From the NCBI GenBank assembly GCA_021850835.1, contig JAJZKS010000056.1, forward strand, positions 1 through 9,222: 9,222 nt of DNA. Direction: 5' to 3'. The stretch comes from Thermoplasmata archaeon (GTDB taxonomy: Archaea > Thermoplasmatota > Thermoplasmata > Thermoplasmatales > Thermoplasmataceae). The position numbers and the translations under genes were made by a program. Under the pieces are notes generated by a model that worked only from the letters and a program-made list of their open reading frames with translations, searched no databases and had not been told where the DNA came from. Below, piece after piece: positions 1 to 6,105 of this stretch (position 1 is the first letter of the stretch; every line of letters begins with the position of its first letter).

Positions 1-96
1 TTTCCCAGGACGGAAAGACCATTATTTTCACTATGAGTGAAGAGCTTGTGGCAATGGTGGTGTTCGTGAAAATAATGGTCTTTCCGTCCTGGGAAA
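1..96. repeat. Perfect 31-bp inverted repeat at window edge
   Basis: Bases 1-31 are the exact reverse complement of bases 66-96, separated by a 34-base spacer (32-65). The right arm reads GTGAAAATAATGG then TCTTTCCGTCCTGGGAAA. The pairing stops sharply on the inner side (T32 against C65). On the outer side it reaches the first base of the window, so the true length is unknown. The repeat lies inside the minus-strand secreted-protein gene and keeps its frame open. The right arm encodes a natural-looking stretch (SQDGKTIIFT); the left arm is the same DNA read backwards (VKIMVFPSWE). Because the repeat ends exactly at base 1, a foldback or chimeric artefact at a contig end is a strong alternative to a real hairpin. 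Confidence 0.95.
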
Positions 97-634
97 GCGT
101 TGAGGGGGAGTTTGACATATAGAGTATGAACCCACCCGTAACATTCATTCTGTACATTGTGTTATTGAAGAAGCTGAACAGAAGGGAGTTTGTGTTGGAA
201 GTACTGTACAGTCCTGTCAGGGATGTCGCAGTTACTTGCGTGGCAACCGACGGAAGTGCTACAGTTATGTTGGGAAATACACCTACAGCCGGAGATGTTG
301 TGGAAAGCAGCAGCATATCATTGTCGTCGGTGGTATAGATCGATACGGCGCTCAAGTCAGCTACATTGTTCACATAGCAGTATTCCTGTGGAGCGACCGT
401 TGAATTTTTTCCTACAGTAACAACCTGTGAAGCAGTGAGAATTGTATAATTAGGATTTGCATATGTGATATTATAGATTGTACTGGTTACCGGGTCGTAA
501 GACAGGGTGTAATTACCAGCCTCCACCGCAGTCACCTGGGCTGAGGCGTTGCCGGAGAGGACTGCCAGGGATGATAAGGTCATCATAATGGTTGTGGCCA
601 TTATCAACCATTGTTTAGTTACTGATTTGCTCAT
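1..634 (-). CDS. Secreted Thr/Asn-rich surface protein, N-terminal part (runs off window)
   Basis: An open frame runs from ATG at 634 down to base 2 (211 codons, no stop), so the C-terminus lies outside the window. Residues 1-32 form a Sec-type signal peptide: charged start (MSKSVTKQW), hydrophobic core, and a cleavage motif ending ASA before Gln33. The mature part is rich in Thr, Ser, Asn and Val, with little charge and one Cys (C86). It carries eight N-glycosylation sequons, all of the N-X-T form, at N41, N55, N62, N77, N122, N157, N164 and N191. This suggests an exported, glycosylated cell-surface or membrane-anchored protein, as is common in wall-less acidophilic archaea; the function is not recognised. 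The start is fixed by an in-frame TAA immediately before the ATG. There is no Shine-Dalgarno site; a TATA-like box at 664-672 suggests a short leader. Residues beyond about 201 come from the left arm of the inverted repeat and may not be genuine. Confidence 0.8.
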   Translation of the reverse strand, partial: MSKSVTKQWLIMATTIMMTLSSLAVLSGNASAQVTAVEAGNYTLSYDPVTSTIYNITYANPNYTILTASQVVTVGKNSTVAPQEYCYVNNVADLSAVSIYTTDDNDMLLLSTTSPAVGVFPNITVALPSVATQVTATSLTGLYSTSNTNSLLFSFFNNTMYRMNVTGGFILYMSNSPSTLSQDGKTIIFTNTTIATSSSLIVKIMVFPSWE

Positions 635-663
635 TTAAGTTACCGATCAAAATATCAAAATTC

Positions 664-672
664 AATTATTTA
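664..672 (-). promoter_or_regulatory. TATA-like box for the secreted-protein gene
   Basis: On the minus strand this reads ATAAATAAT, centred about 34 nt before the ATG at 634. It would place the transcription start about 8 nt before the ATG. An AACTTA motif (GTAACTTA, 636-643 read on the minus strand) lies between the box and the start codon. Confidence 0.45.
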
Positions 673-736
673 TGTCGATTCCTCACCTATAAGGAGAAGT
701 GCCAATTCCCTATTTTTTTCAAGGTTTGATTCATTT

Positions 737-886
737 ATGTGCTATTTGATGCATCAGATATCCGTAATTAAAGAGGAAAAATGTGGATTCGTGCACTGCG
801 CCAAGAGGGACGATGCCTTTGATATGCTGGTTTTAATACATGCAACATTATGCCCTGAGAAGGGGAATGCAAATCTCCTGCTGTAA
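737..886 (+). other. Possible 49-aa ORF in leader of the first MFS gene (doubtful)
   Basis: An open frame from ATG 737 to TAA 884-886 encodes 49 residues beginning MCYLMHQISVIKEEKCGF and containing four Cys and three His. A weak AAGGT lies about 12 nt before the ATG. It ends 20 nt before the GTG of the MFS gene at 907. A downstream TATA-like box (831-838) lies inside it, which argues against a real gene. Nothing in it resembles a family I know. It could be a small protein, a leader ORF or chance. Apart from this ORF and the two promoters, the gap 635-906 shows only a T-rich run at 711-720. Confidence 0.15.
831..838 (+). promoter_or_regulatory. TATA box TTTTAATA upstream of first MFS gene
   Basis: TTTTAATA is identical to the box before the second MFS gene (2212-2219) and close to that before the aminopeptidase (TTTTAAT, 3725-3731). 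It predicts a transcription start near 860 and a leader of about 45 nt before GTG 907. That fits a leadered transcript using the GGGG at 896-899 as ribosome binding site. Confidence 0.45.
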
Positions 887-906
887 TCTGCCCATGGGGC
901 AAACAG

Positions 907-2172
907 GTGAGAAAAGAATTGATCAGCGATGGAAGCAGACTTCCTTCATCGGGAGGTGCCTTTGGAGAAAAGCTGGCCATATTCTCATCCATTACGCTTG
1001 TTTACACCGGCTTTAGTGCCGCATACCTGTTCATTTCGCTGTTTCTCCTGCAGCAGAAAAATGCTCCGCTGCCTGAGATAGGAATAATATACCTGGCCAC
1101 AGGTGGGATTGACATACTTGTCCAGACCATTGGAGGGCGTCTCTCTGACAGGCTGGGTACCAAGACGGTGATGTCAGTTGGCTTGCTTGGGTCTGCAGCC
1201 ATATACTTCCTCTTCATTCTTTTCATCCTCACTGACAGCCCTGTATTCTTGTATATCGCGACATTTCCAATATTGGGTTTGTTTGGCGGCTTGTTTCAGC
1301 TTGCCCTCTCCTCTTACGTTTCTGACCGAGAGAAGGATGAAATGGCTGGAGGGCTGTCACAGCTCTATGTGGGATTGAACTTCGGCTTTACAATTGGACC
1401 AATCACCGGAGGCTTTGTCATAAGCTACCTTGGGTATTCATACCTCTTCCTGATGGGTCTGCTGACATCAGTTGCGGCAATATTCGTCATCATGCTTGGC
1501 GTCATGGCCAACCCCAAATATGCAGAAAGAGCCACTGAAACTCAAAGACTTGGAAAAACAAAAATTTTCAGGCGGAAAGGCGTTTTCACCTTGCTAATAC
1601 TGGTGTTTGTATCCTGGTTTGTGATTTCATACCAGGCCGTGCCTCTTTCAATATTTGAATCAAAATTTCTGGTTCTCACAAGCATAGAAATAGGCATCGT
1701 ACTGAGTACCAATGGTTTCCTGATAACGGTTTTCCAGGTTCCCATATCAAAGCTCATCAGGGTAGAGGAGAAAGGAACGCTCATTCCCATAGCACTGGGG
1801 TCTGCAATAATGGCTGCAGGATATGCGATCATCTCCTTTTCACACACTTTTCTTCCCATGATACTTGCAATCGCAATCACAACACTCGGAGAAATGATGA
1901 TTGCAGTTCCGACGCAGGTTGTAATTACACTGTTTTCCAAGAGCCACAACAGGGGACAGTACCAGGGATACTATTTTGCATTCTCACGTGGAGGAGCATC
2001 GTTTTCCTCCTTCGCAGGCCTGCTGCTATTCAGCTACTTCCTAGATCATGCGCAATATGCCTGGTATATTGTTATCTTAATAGCACTCATTGCAGCAATG
2101 GCATATTCAATATTATCCCCAACGATTATGAGGGAATATAGCGCTTTTTCCAAACAGGATTTGAGTAATTGA
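907..2172 (+). CDS. MFS transporter, drug:H+ antiporter (DHA1)-like, 12 TM
   Basis: This 421-aa integral membrane protein of the major facilitator superfamily probably exports a drug or toxic small molecule in exchange for protons; the substrate cannot be told. The loop after TM2 has motif A (GGRLSDRLGTKTVM, residues 76-89). TM5 carries the antiporter signature motif C (GFTIGPITGG, 160-169), typical of efflux rather than uptake members. About 12 hydrophobic segments are visible, with a basic central loop near 203-225 (KYAERATETQRLGKTKIFRRK). The C-terminal half contains GEMMIAVPTQ (328-337) and SKSHNRGQYQGYYF (344-357), a pattern usual in MdtH/YajR-like transporters. The start is GTG 907, the only start codon in frame after the TGA at 856, with GGGG at 896-899 seven bases before it. 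The length is usual for the family. The next gene is 67 nt downstream and has its own promoter. Confidence 0.88.
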   Translation: MRKELISDGSRLPSSGGAFGEKLAIFSSITLVYTGFSAAYLFISLFLLQQKNAPLPEIGIIYLATGGIDILVQTIGGRLSDRLGTKTVMSVGLLGSAAIYFLFILFILTDSPVFLYIATFPILGLFGGLFQLALSSYVSDREKDEMAGGLSQLYVGLNFGFTIGPITGGFVISYLGYSYLFLMGLLTSVAAIFVIMLGVMANPKYAERATETQRLGKTKIFRRKGVFTLLILVFVSWFVISYQAVPLSIFESKFLVLTSIEIGIVLSTNGFLITVFQVPISKLIRVEEKGTLIPIALGSAIMAAGYAIISFSHTFLPMILAIAITTLGEMMIAVPTQVVITLFSKSHNRGQYQGYYFAFSRGGASFSSFAGLLLFSYFLDHAQYAWYIVILIALIAAMAYSILSPTIMREYSAFSKQDLSN

Positions 2173-2194
2173 GCATGAATATTTAACTCAATTT

Positions 2195-2208
2195 TAAGTT
2201 ATAACTTA
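2195..2208. promoter_or_regulatory. 14-bp perfect palindrome, possible operator
   Basis: TAAGTTATAACTTA is a perfect palindrome ending 3 bases before the TATA box TTTTAATA of the second MFS gene. It therefore covers the position where TFB and upstream regulators bind in archaeal promoters. Its half-site AACTTA recurs in other intergenic regions of the window. A dimeric regulator site is an inference; AT-rich chance palindromes of this length are not rare. Confidence 0.4.
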
Positions 2209-2211
2209 CAG

Positions 2212-2219
2212 TTTTAATA
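2212..2219 (+). promoter_or_regulatory. TATA box TTTTAATA for second MFS gene
   Basis: The box is centred about 25 nt before the GTG at 2240, so transcription should begin at or next to the start codon. This is the classical spacing for a leaderless archaeal mRNA, and there is no Shine-Dalgarno site. It supports GTG 2240 as the start. Confidence 0.55.
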
Positions 2220-2239
2220 CCTCTCTGAAATACAGTATT

Positions 2240-3628
2240 GTGTACGCTGAAGCAAGCACTAAACCATTTAGGCAGTTCCACTTCAAGAACATAATAGTGA
2301 ACGGAGTCGGGGTTTTATCAGACTCCTACAACCTCTATGCCATCTCACTGGTATTCTTTTCCATTACAGGTTACCTCCATGCGAGCCCTGTAGACTATTC
2401 TGTCCTAACGGCATCAGGATACATAGGGGCAGCTTTTGGGGCCATACTTTTTGGTGTGGTGGCAGACCGTATCGGTAGAAAACCCATGTATGGAATCGAC
2501 CTAGTCCTTATCTTTCTGGGTTCAGCCGCACAGTTCTTCACAACCAGCTATTCATTCCTCTTCATAGCCCGCTTGATCATGGGGTTCGGTATTGGTGGAG
2601 ACTATGTCATGTCACCGGTGATAATGGCTGAGAATTCAAACACGAAAGACCGCGGTAAACTGATGGCCACAACTTTCTCCATAATGTTTCTCATTGGTGC
2701 AGTCCTTGCCGCTTTCGTTGTCCAGGTAGTGGGAACAATTATGAGCCCCTCAGAAGCCTGGAGAGTTGAGCTGGCTTTCGGTGCAGTGCCAGCTCTCTTC
2801 GTAATATATTATAGAAGAAAGATTCCCGAAACATACCGGTTCAAGACCAGAGTAAAGGGAGATGCTGACTCCAATTTCAGCGTGTCCGTCAAACCAGAGA
2901 AAGGACTGAAGTTGCAGAAAGACAATGTCAAGTACTCATCCAGATTCATAAAATCACTGCCGGTAATCCTCGCAGGAAGCGTACTCTGGGTTCTTTATGA
3001 CGCCTATTCAAGCACATTCACCATATTTGGCCCCATAACCATAGCTGCAAACCTTGGGCTCACTCCGGTTGGATTCACTTATGTAGCAGTTTTCCTTGCT
3101 GGCCTCCCTGGAACCATATTGTCACTCTTCCTTATCGACAGGGTAGGAAGAAAGAAACTTGTGATCTTTGGATACTTGGGAGTATTCGCTGCTCTGCTGC
3201 TTTATTCCTTGCTTTTAGTTTTTCCCGGGATATTTGGAATACCTCCCTCGACTGGGGCATTGATTGGCATAGCCGCTTTACTTGGAATGATTTTTTACAT
3301 GTTCAACTACTTGTTCTCCGCAGTGGGGCCCGCAACCATTATTGGGGGCACGGTTATAGTTCCGGAACTCATTCCAACCAAAATAAGGGCCAGCGGACAG
3401 GCACTCAATGTGTTTATTGACAGGATCTCGGCCGCAACTTTCATCAGTCTCTTTCCAGTGCTGCTCAGCTTTTTCGGGCTTGGGGCCATGATTCTCATTT
3501 ATGCCCTCATAGCTGTTGGCTCCAGCGTCCTGATGTTTTTTGCACTTCCAGAGGCCAAGGGAAGGACGCTTGAAGAACTCGCTAATGAACCCGCAGAACC
3601 AGGCAATGCTCAACAGTCTGGATCCTAA
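2240..3628 (+). CDS. MFS metabolite/phosphate:H+ symporter (PHS-type), 12 TM
   Basis: This 462-aa membrane transporter resembles the phosphate:H+ symporter and sugar-porter branches of the major facilitator superfamily, and so is probably an importer. Visible marks are an acidic TM1 signature (LSDSYNLYAI, 26-35, compare FTDAYDLF of Pho84), motif A (GVVADRIGRKPM, 72-83), RLIMGFGIGGDYVMS (111-125), IPETYRF after TM6 (195-201), a second motif A (LIDRVGRKKL, 298-307) and the C-terminal LPEAKGRTLEELA (436-448). By alignment from memory with fungal PiPT/Pho84, the phosphate-binding Tyr (Y122), Trp (W250) and Asp (D254) are kept. The binding Gln and Asn appear replaced (around M149 and A365), so an organic anion may be the real substrate. 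The start is GTG, set by an in-frame TGA at 2225 and a TATA box 25 nt upstream. A hairpin follows the stop. Confidence 0.85.
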   Translation: MYAEASTKPFRQFHFKNIIVNGVGVLSDSYNLYAISLVFFSITGYLHASPVDYSVLTASGYIGAAFGAILFGVVADRIGRKPMYGIDLVLIFLGSAAQFFTTSYSFLFIARLIMGFGIGGDYVMSPVIMAENSNTKDRGKLMATTFSIMFLIGAVLAAFVVQVVGTIMSPSEAWRVELAFGAVPALFVIYYRRKIPETYRFKTRVKGDADSNFSVSVKPEKGLKLQKDNVKYSSRFIKSLPVILAGSVLWVLYDAYSSTFTIFGPITIAANLGLTPVGFTYVAVFLAGLPGTILSLFLIDRVGRKKLVIFGYLGVFAALLLYSLLLVFPGIFGIPPSTGALIGIAALLGMIFYMFNYLFSAVGPATIIGGTVIVPELIPTKIRASGQALNVFIDRISAATFISLFPVLLSFFGLGAMILIYALIAVGSSVLMFFALPEAKGRTLEELANEPAEPGNAQQSGS

Positions 3629-3630
3629 TA

Positions 3631-3651
3631 GCTGGACTTTTCCTGTCCAGC
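3631..3651 (+). terminator. Stem-loop just after the second MFS gene
   Basis: GCTGGAC (3631-3637) and GTCCAGC (3645-3651) form a perfect 7-bp stem with a 7-base loop (TTTTCCT), two bases after the TAA. No long T-run follows, so it is not a classical terminator; it may mark or protect the mRNA 3' end. Confidence 0.4.
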
Positions 3652-3724
3652 AAATATCAAATTTACACCCGGTCAAACCTGCTTATGCTTCAGAATGCTT
3701 CCTCATGCTGGAATTTACGTAATC

Positions 3725-3731
3725 TTTTAAT
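3725..3731 (+). promoter_or_regulatory. TATA-like box for aminopeptidase gene
   Basis: TTTTAAT is centred near 3728, predicting transcription start around 3753. That coincides with the third in-frame ATG (3756) and lies downstream of the two earlier ATGs (3738, 3744). It therefore favours a leaderless mRNA beginning at 3756. Confidence 0.4.
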
Positions 3732-3755
3732 CACTTTATGAACATGAGCTGTCAA

Positions 3756-5129
3756 ATGACTCAGGAAAAGACTATTTGGGAGAATCTGAAACCTGATGAA
3801 GAGACGAAGCTTGAATCAGTGTCATCGGGATACATAGACTTCCTCTGTAAGGCTAAAACTGAAGCAGAGGCTGTTGACTACTTCATGGAACACCTTCTCA
3901 AAGAAGGCTTTCAGGATCTTGAAAAGCTGGACAAACTCAGGCCGGGGACAAAGTTCTATTTCAACCACATAGGGAGAACCCTCGCCGCAGGAATAGTGGG
4001 CAAGAATGATCTCAAGAATGGCCTTTTCATCATCGCCTCGCATATTGATTCACCGAGGCTTGATCTTAAGCCCAGACCACTCTATGAGGATTCCGATACG
4101 CATACTGCTCTACTGAAGACACAGTATTATGGGGGCGTGAAGAAGTACCAGTGGGTAAATGTGCCCTTAGCATTGCATGGCAGGATATTCACCAAGGATG
4201 GCAGGGTAATCAAGGTTAACCTGGGTGAAGATGAAAAAGAGCCAGTGCTCTTGATTCCTGATCTCCTGCCCCATATTTCAAAGATGCAGCGTGATCGGAA
4301 ATTGTTTGACGGCATAGCTGCAGAGGAACTCAATGCTATTGCAGGAAGCAGGCCTGGCGATTTCAAGGAAGAAAAATTCAAGGGATATGTCCTGAATATG
4401 CTAAAGGAAAGGTACAGTGTTGAGGAGGAAGACCTGGCTTCTGCAGATCTAGCTCTGGTTCCTGCAGGGAAAGCAAGGGAAGGTGGCTTTGACTCGTCCC
4501 TGGTCATTGGATACGGGCATGATGATAAAGCATCCGCCTATACTTCTTTCAGGGCATTCCAGGACATTAAAGAACCGGAAGACACGGTTCTCGTTCTTTT
4601 CTTCGACAAGGAAGAGATAGGCAGCCAGGGAACCTCAGGATCCCAGTCAAACTTCCTGGAATTTGTGGCAACAATGTTGCTGCATAAGCTCACCGGGCAA
4701 TCTGACAACTTCCATCTCCTCTCACTACTGAGAAAGAGCAACGTCATCAGTTCAGATGTTGACGCAGCAATGGATCCGAGCTTCAAGAGTGCGCATGATG
4801 AGCACAACGCTGCCAAGCTTGGCTCAGGAATAGTTATCGCCAAGTACTCCGGATATGGCGGAAAATTTGAGGGTTCGGAGGCACCGGGCGAATTTGTTGC
4901 TTTTGTGAGAAAAATCTTCGAAAAGCATAATGTCCCGTACCAGTTTGGAACCTTAGGCAAAGTGGATGAAGGTGGAGGAGGAACTGTGGCACAGGATTTT
5001 GCAAGACATGGGATGAATGTGGTTGATGCCGGAGCACCTGTATTAGGAATGCATGCCCCGTTTGAAATTGTAAGCAAGGCAGACCTGTATAGCTGCTATA
5101 AAGCATACAGAGCTTTCATGTTGCATTAA
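3756..5129 (+). CDS. M18-family zinc aminopeptidase (aspartyl aminopeptidase-like)
   Basis: This cytoplasmic dinuclear zinc exopeptidase of peptidase family M18 (aminopeptidase I / aspartyl aminopeptidase) removes N-terminal residues from peptides in intracellular peptide turnover. With the ATG at 3756 it is 457 aa. Expected metal and catalytic residues are present: H96 with D98 (IIASHIDSPRL), D256/D257 (GYGHDDKASAY), the E286-E287 pair (FFDKEEIGSQGTSGSQ), D334 (VISSDVDAAMDPSF) and H433 (LGMHAPFEIVSKADL). Their spacing is close to that of human DNPEP as I remember it. GTVAQDFARHGMNVVDAG (410-427) is the usual C-terminal substrate region. The protein appears intact, normally as a large oligomer in this family. 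Start codons 3738 and 3744 are also in frame (463 or 461 aa); 3756 is preferred because the only TATA box lies about 28 nt before it. No clear Shine-Dalgarno site is seen. Confidence 0.9.
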   Translation: MTQEKTIWENLKPDEETKLESVSSGYIDFLCKAKTEAEAVDYFMEHLLKEGFQDLEKLDKLRPGTKFYFNHIGRTLAAGIVGKNDLKNGLFIIASHIDSPRLDLKPRPLYEDSDTHTALLKTQYYGGVKKYQWVNVPLALHGRIFTKDGRVIKVNLGEDEKEPVLLIPDLLPHISKMQRDRKLFDGIAAEELNAIAGSRPGDFKEEKFKGYVLNMLKERYSVEEEDLASADLALVPAGKAREGGFDSSLVIGYGHDDKASAYTSFRAFQDIKEPEDTVLVLFFDKEEIGSQGTSGSQSNFLEFVATMLLHKLTGQSDNFHLLSLLRKSNVISSDVDAAMDPSFKSAHDEHNAAKLGSGIVIAKYSGYGGKFEGSEAPGEFVAFVRKIFEKHNVPYQFGTLGKVDEGGGGTVAQDFARHGMNVVDAGAPVLGMHAPFEIVSKADLYSCYKAYRAFMLH

Positions 5130-5288
5130 CTTTGCAACTTACCATTCTTTCAGGGCCCAGTGATCACGGGTTTCCAAGAATCATTGAGAGAAGGAAAAGC
5201 ATTATGATTCCGTATATGAAAACTAGCATAAATCGCCGGAACATTAAGTAATTCATTCTCTCACTATTTTAAAAATGCCAGTCAAAAC

Positions 5289-5333
5289 TATAAACATCTG
5301 TCCTTAGATGTTATAAATCTTATTTATAAACAT
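5289..5333. repeat. 9-bp direct repeat and small hairpin
   Basis: TATAAACAT occurs at 5289-5297 and again at 5325-5333. Between and overlapping them, AACATCT (5293-5299) pairs with AGATGTT (5306-5312) across the loop GTCCTT. The arrangement could be a regulator site or a structured leader, or a by-product of AT-rich sequence. Confidence 0.4.
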
Positions 5334-5384
5334 TAAATTTTGATAATCTACATTGGAGGCTGAACTGGAGCGCCTTCCATGAAG

Positions 5385-5394
5385 TTTTATAAAG
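5385..5394 (+). promoter_or_regulatory. TATA box for hemerythrin-like gene
   Basis: TTTTATAAAG is a near-consensus archaeal TATA box. It predicts transcription start near 5415, about 33 nt before ATG 5448, leaving room for the purine-rich AAGGGTG at 5428-5434. Confidence 0.5.
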
Positions 5395-5447
5395 TATTCT
5401 AAAGTAACAGGATATCACATGAATAACAAGGGTGCGTGAAATTTTCA

Positions 5448-5948
5448 ATGGCAGATTTAGCAGAAATCCTGATGTTGGAGCATTTGGCAATAAAGCATAC
5501 CAGGAAGGAACTGGAAAAAAGGTCTGATTATGTGTCTCTTGAGATTTTCAATGAATACCTGAAGGATTGCCACATAGAAGTTGAGGAGAAGATACTTTTT
5601 CCAATCCTTTTAGAATGCTCTGAAATATCGTCAACGCTCAAGGAGGAAGCCACTCGCATCATGGCAGACCACAAACTCATCCAGGCACTGTTCGGAAACC
5701 TTGCGAAATGGCATGATTCCAGAGAAATGGAGAAATTTACCTCCAGGTATCCCCTCTATTTCAGGCTCCTGCAGGATCACAACGACAAAGAGGACTCAAT
5801 TGTTTTCCCACATTGGGATTCCATAAGTGAAAATACGCTGTTGCAGGCAAAGAAGGAAGCTGTCAGCATCATAGATTCTTTCGGTAGGATGCGGTACCTG
5901 GAAGTGACTGGGCTTACCCCGGAGAGTTTTTCATATCTTTTCCGCTGA
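5448..5948 (+). CDS. Stand-alone hemerythrin-like (HHE) di-iron protein
   Basis: This 166-aa soluble, helical protein of the hemerythrin / HHE cation-binding family is likely to bind a non-haem di-iron centre. The family is used for oxygen binding or sensing, iron handling and nitric-oxide or oxidative-stress defence. The ligand pattern is complete for one four-helix bundle: H12 (MLEHLAIKHT), H42 and E46 (CHIEVEEKILFP), H75 (MADHKLI), H111 and E115 (DHNDKEDSIVFPHW). The two HxxxE motifs each precede a VFP/LFP turn, as in the family. About 35 C-terminal residues follow the bundle (from KKEAVSIIDSFGRMRY) and match nothing I know. ATG 5448 was chosen over GTG 5436 (adds MKFS) because AAGGGTG at 5428-5434 would abut the GTG. 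There is no partner in an operon; the DUF779 gene follows after 157 nt. Confidence 0.85.
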   Translation: MADLAEILMLEHLAIKHTRKELEKRSDYVSLEIFNEYLKDCHIEVEEKILFPILLECSEISSTLKEEATRIMADHKLIQALFGNLAKWHDSREMEKFTSRYPLYFRLLQDHNDKEDSIVFPHWDSISENTLLQAKKEAVSIIDSFGRMRYLEVTGLTPESFSYLFR

Positions 5949-6007
5949 CAAACGTCTCAGTAAACGCCAGATAAGCTGTCAGTAAGCCATTGTAGGTATA
6001 TTGAAAA

Positions 6008-6016
6008 AAATTTATT
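6008..6016 (+). promoter_or_regulatory. Possible TATA box for DUF779 gene
   Basis: AAATTTATT after a run of seven A is the best TATA-like element before ATG 6106. It predicts a start near 6038 and a leader of about 65 nt, which would contain the GCAACTTAC motif at 6048-6056. A closer TTAATA at 6090-6095 is too near the ATG to drive it. Evidence is weak. Confidence 0.25.
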
Positions 6017-6105
6017 CATCAAAAGCGCACTTCATTTTTGTCATTTTGCAACTTACAGGTTAGGTTTTAGGGTTAAGACAGACATCTGGTTAATAGGATT
6101 CAGCT

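Larger units (their letters stand above)
5130..5447. other. AT-rich intergenic region with several promoter-like boxes
   Basis: No convincing protein gene lies here. It begins with a GCAACTTAC motif (5134-5142) just after the aminopeptidase stop, then GGGCCC and the palindrome GTGATCAC (5160-5167). A 15-aa ORF (ATG 5204 to TAA 5251) with AAGGA upstream is probably chance. From 5285 to 5347 the DNA is very AT-rich and holds TATA-like boxes at 5289-5294, 5312-5318 and 5325-5330, a hairpin and a direct repeat. A further box at 5385-5394 serves the hemerythrin gene. The extra boxes could drive a short RNA or an alternative long leader. Confidence 0.5.

Noticed and set aside
1..96. Terminal inverted repeats of an insertion sequence
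   Set aside because: The arms enclose only 34 bases, no transposase-like frame is nearby, and no target duplication can be seen.
33..122. Plus-strand frame open from the window start to TAG 122, as if the tail of a gene
   Set aside because: It reads through both arms of the inverted repeat and lies opposite a minus-strand frame with a signal peptide and good codon use, so it is a shadow.
126..420. Two plus-strand ORFs of 70 and 76 codons
   Set aside because: Both overlap the minus-strand secreted-protein gene, have unlikely composition and lack promoter or ribosome signals.
3278..3676. Minus-strand 132-codon ORF over the end of the second MFS gene
   Set aside because: It is antisense to conserved PHS-family motifs, and its Cys/Trp-rich composition is typical of a shadow.
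4538..5077. Minus-strand 179-codon ORF opposite the aminopeptidase
   Set aside because: It is an antisense shadow rich in Ser, Pro and Leu; the opposite strand encodes a full M18 enzyme with all metal ligands.
5204..5251. 15-codon ORF with AAGGA upstream
   Set aside because: It is too short to support, no matching promoter spacing is seen, and composition is not informative.
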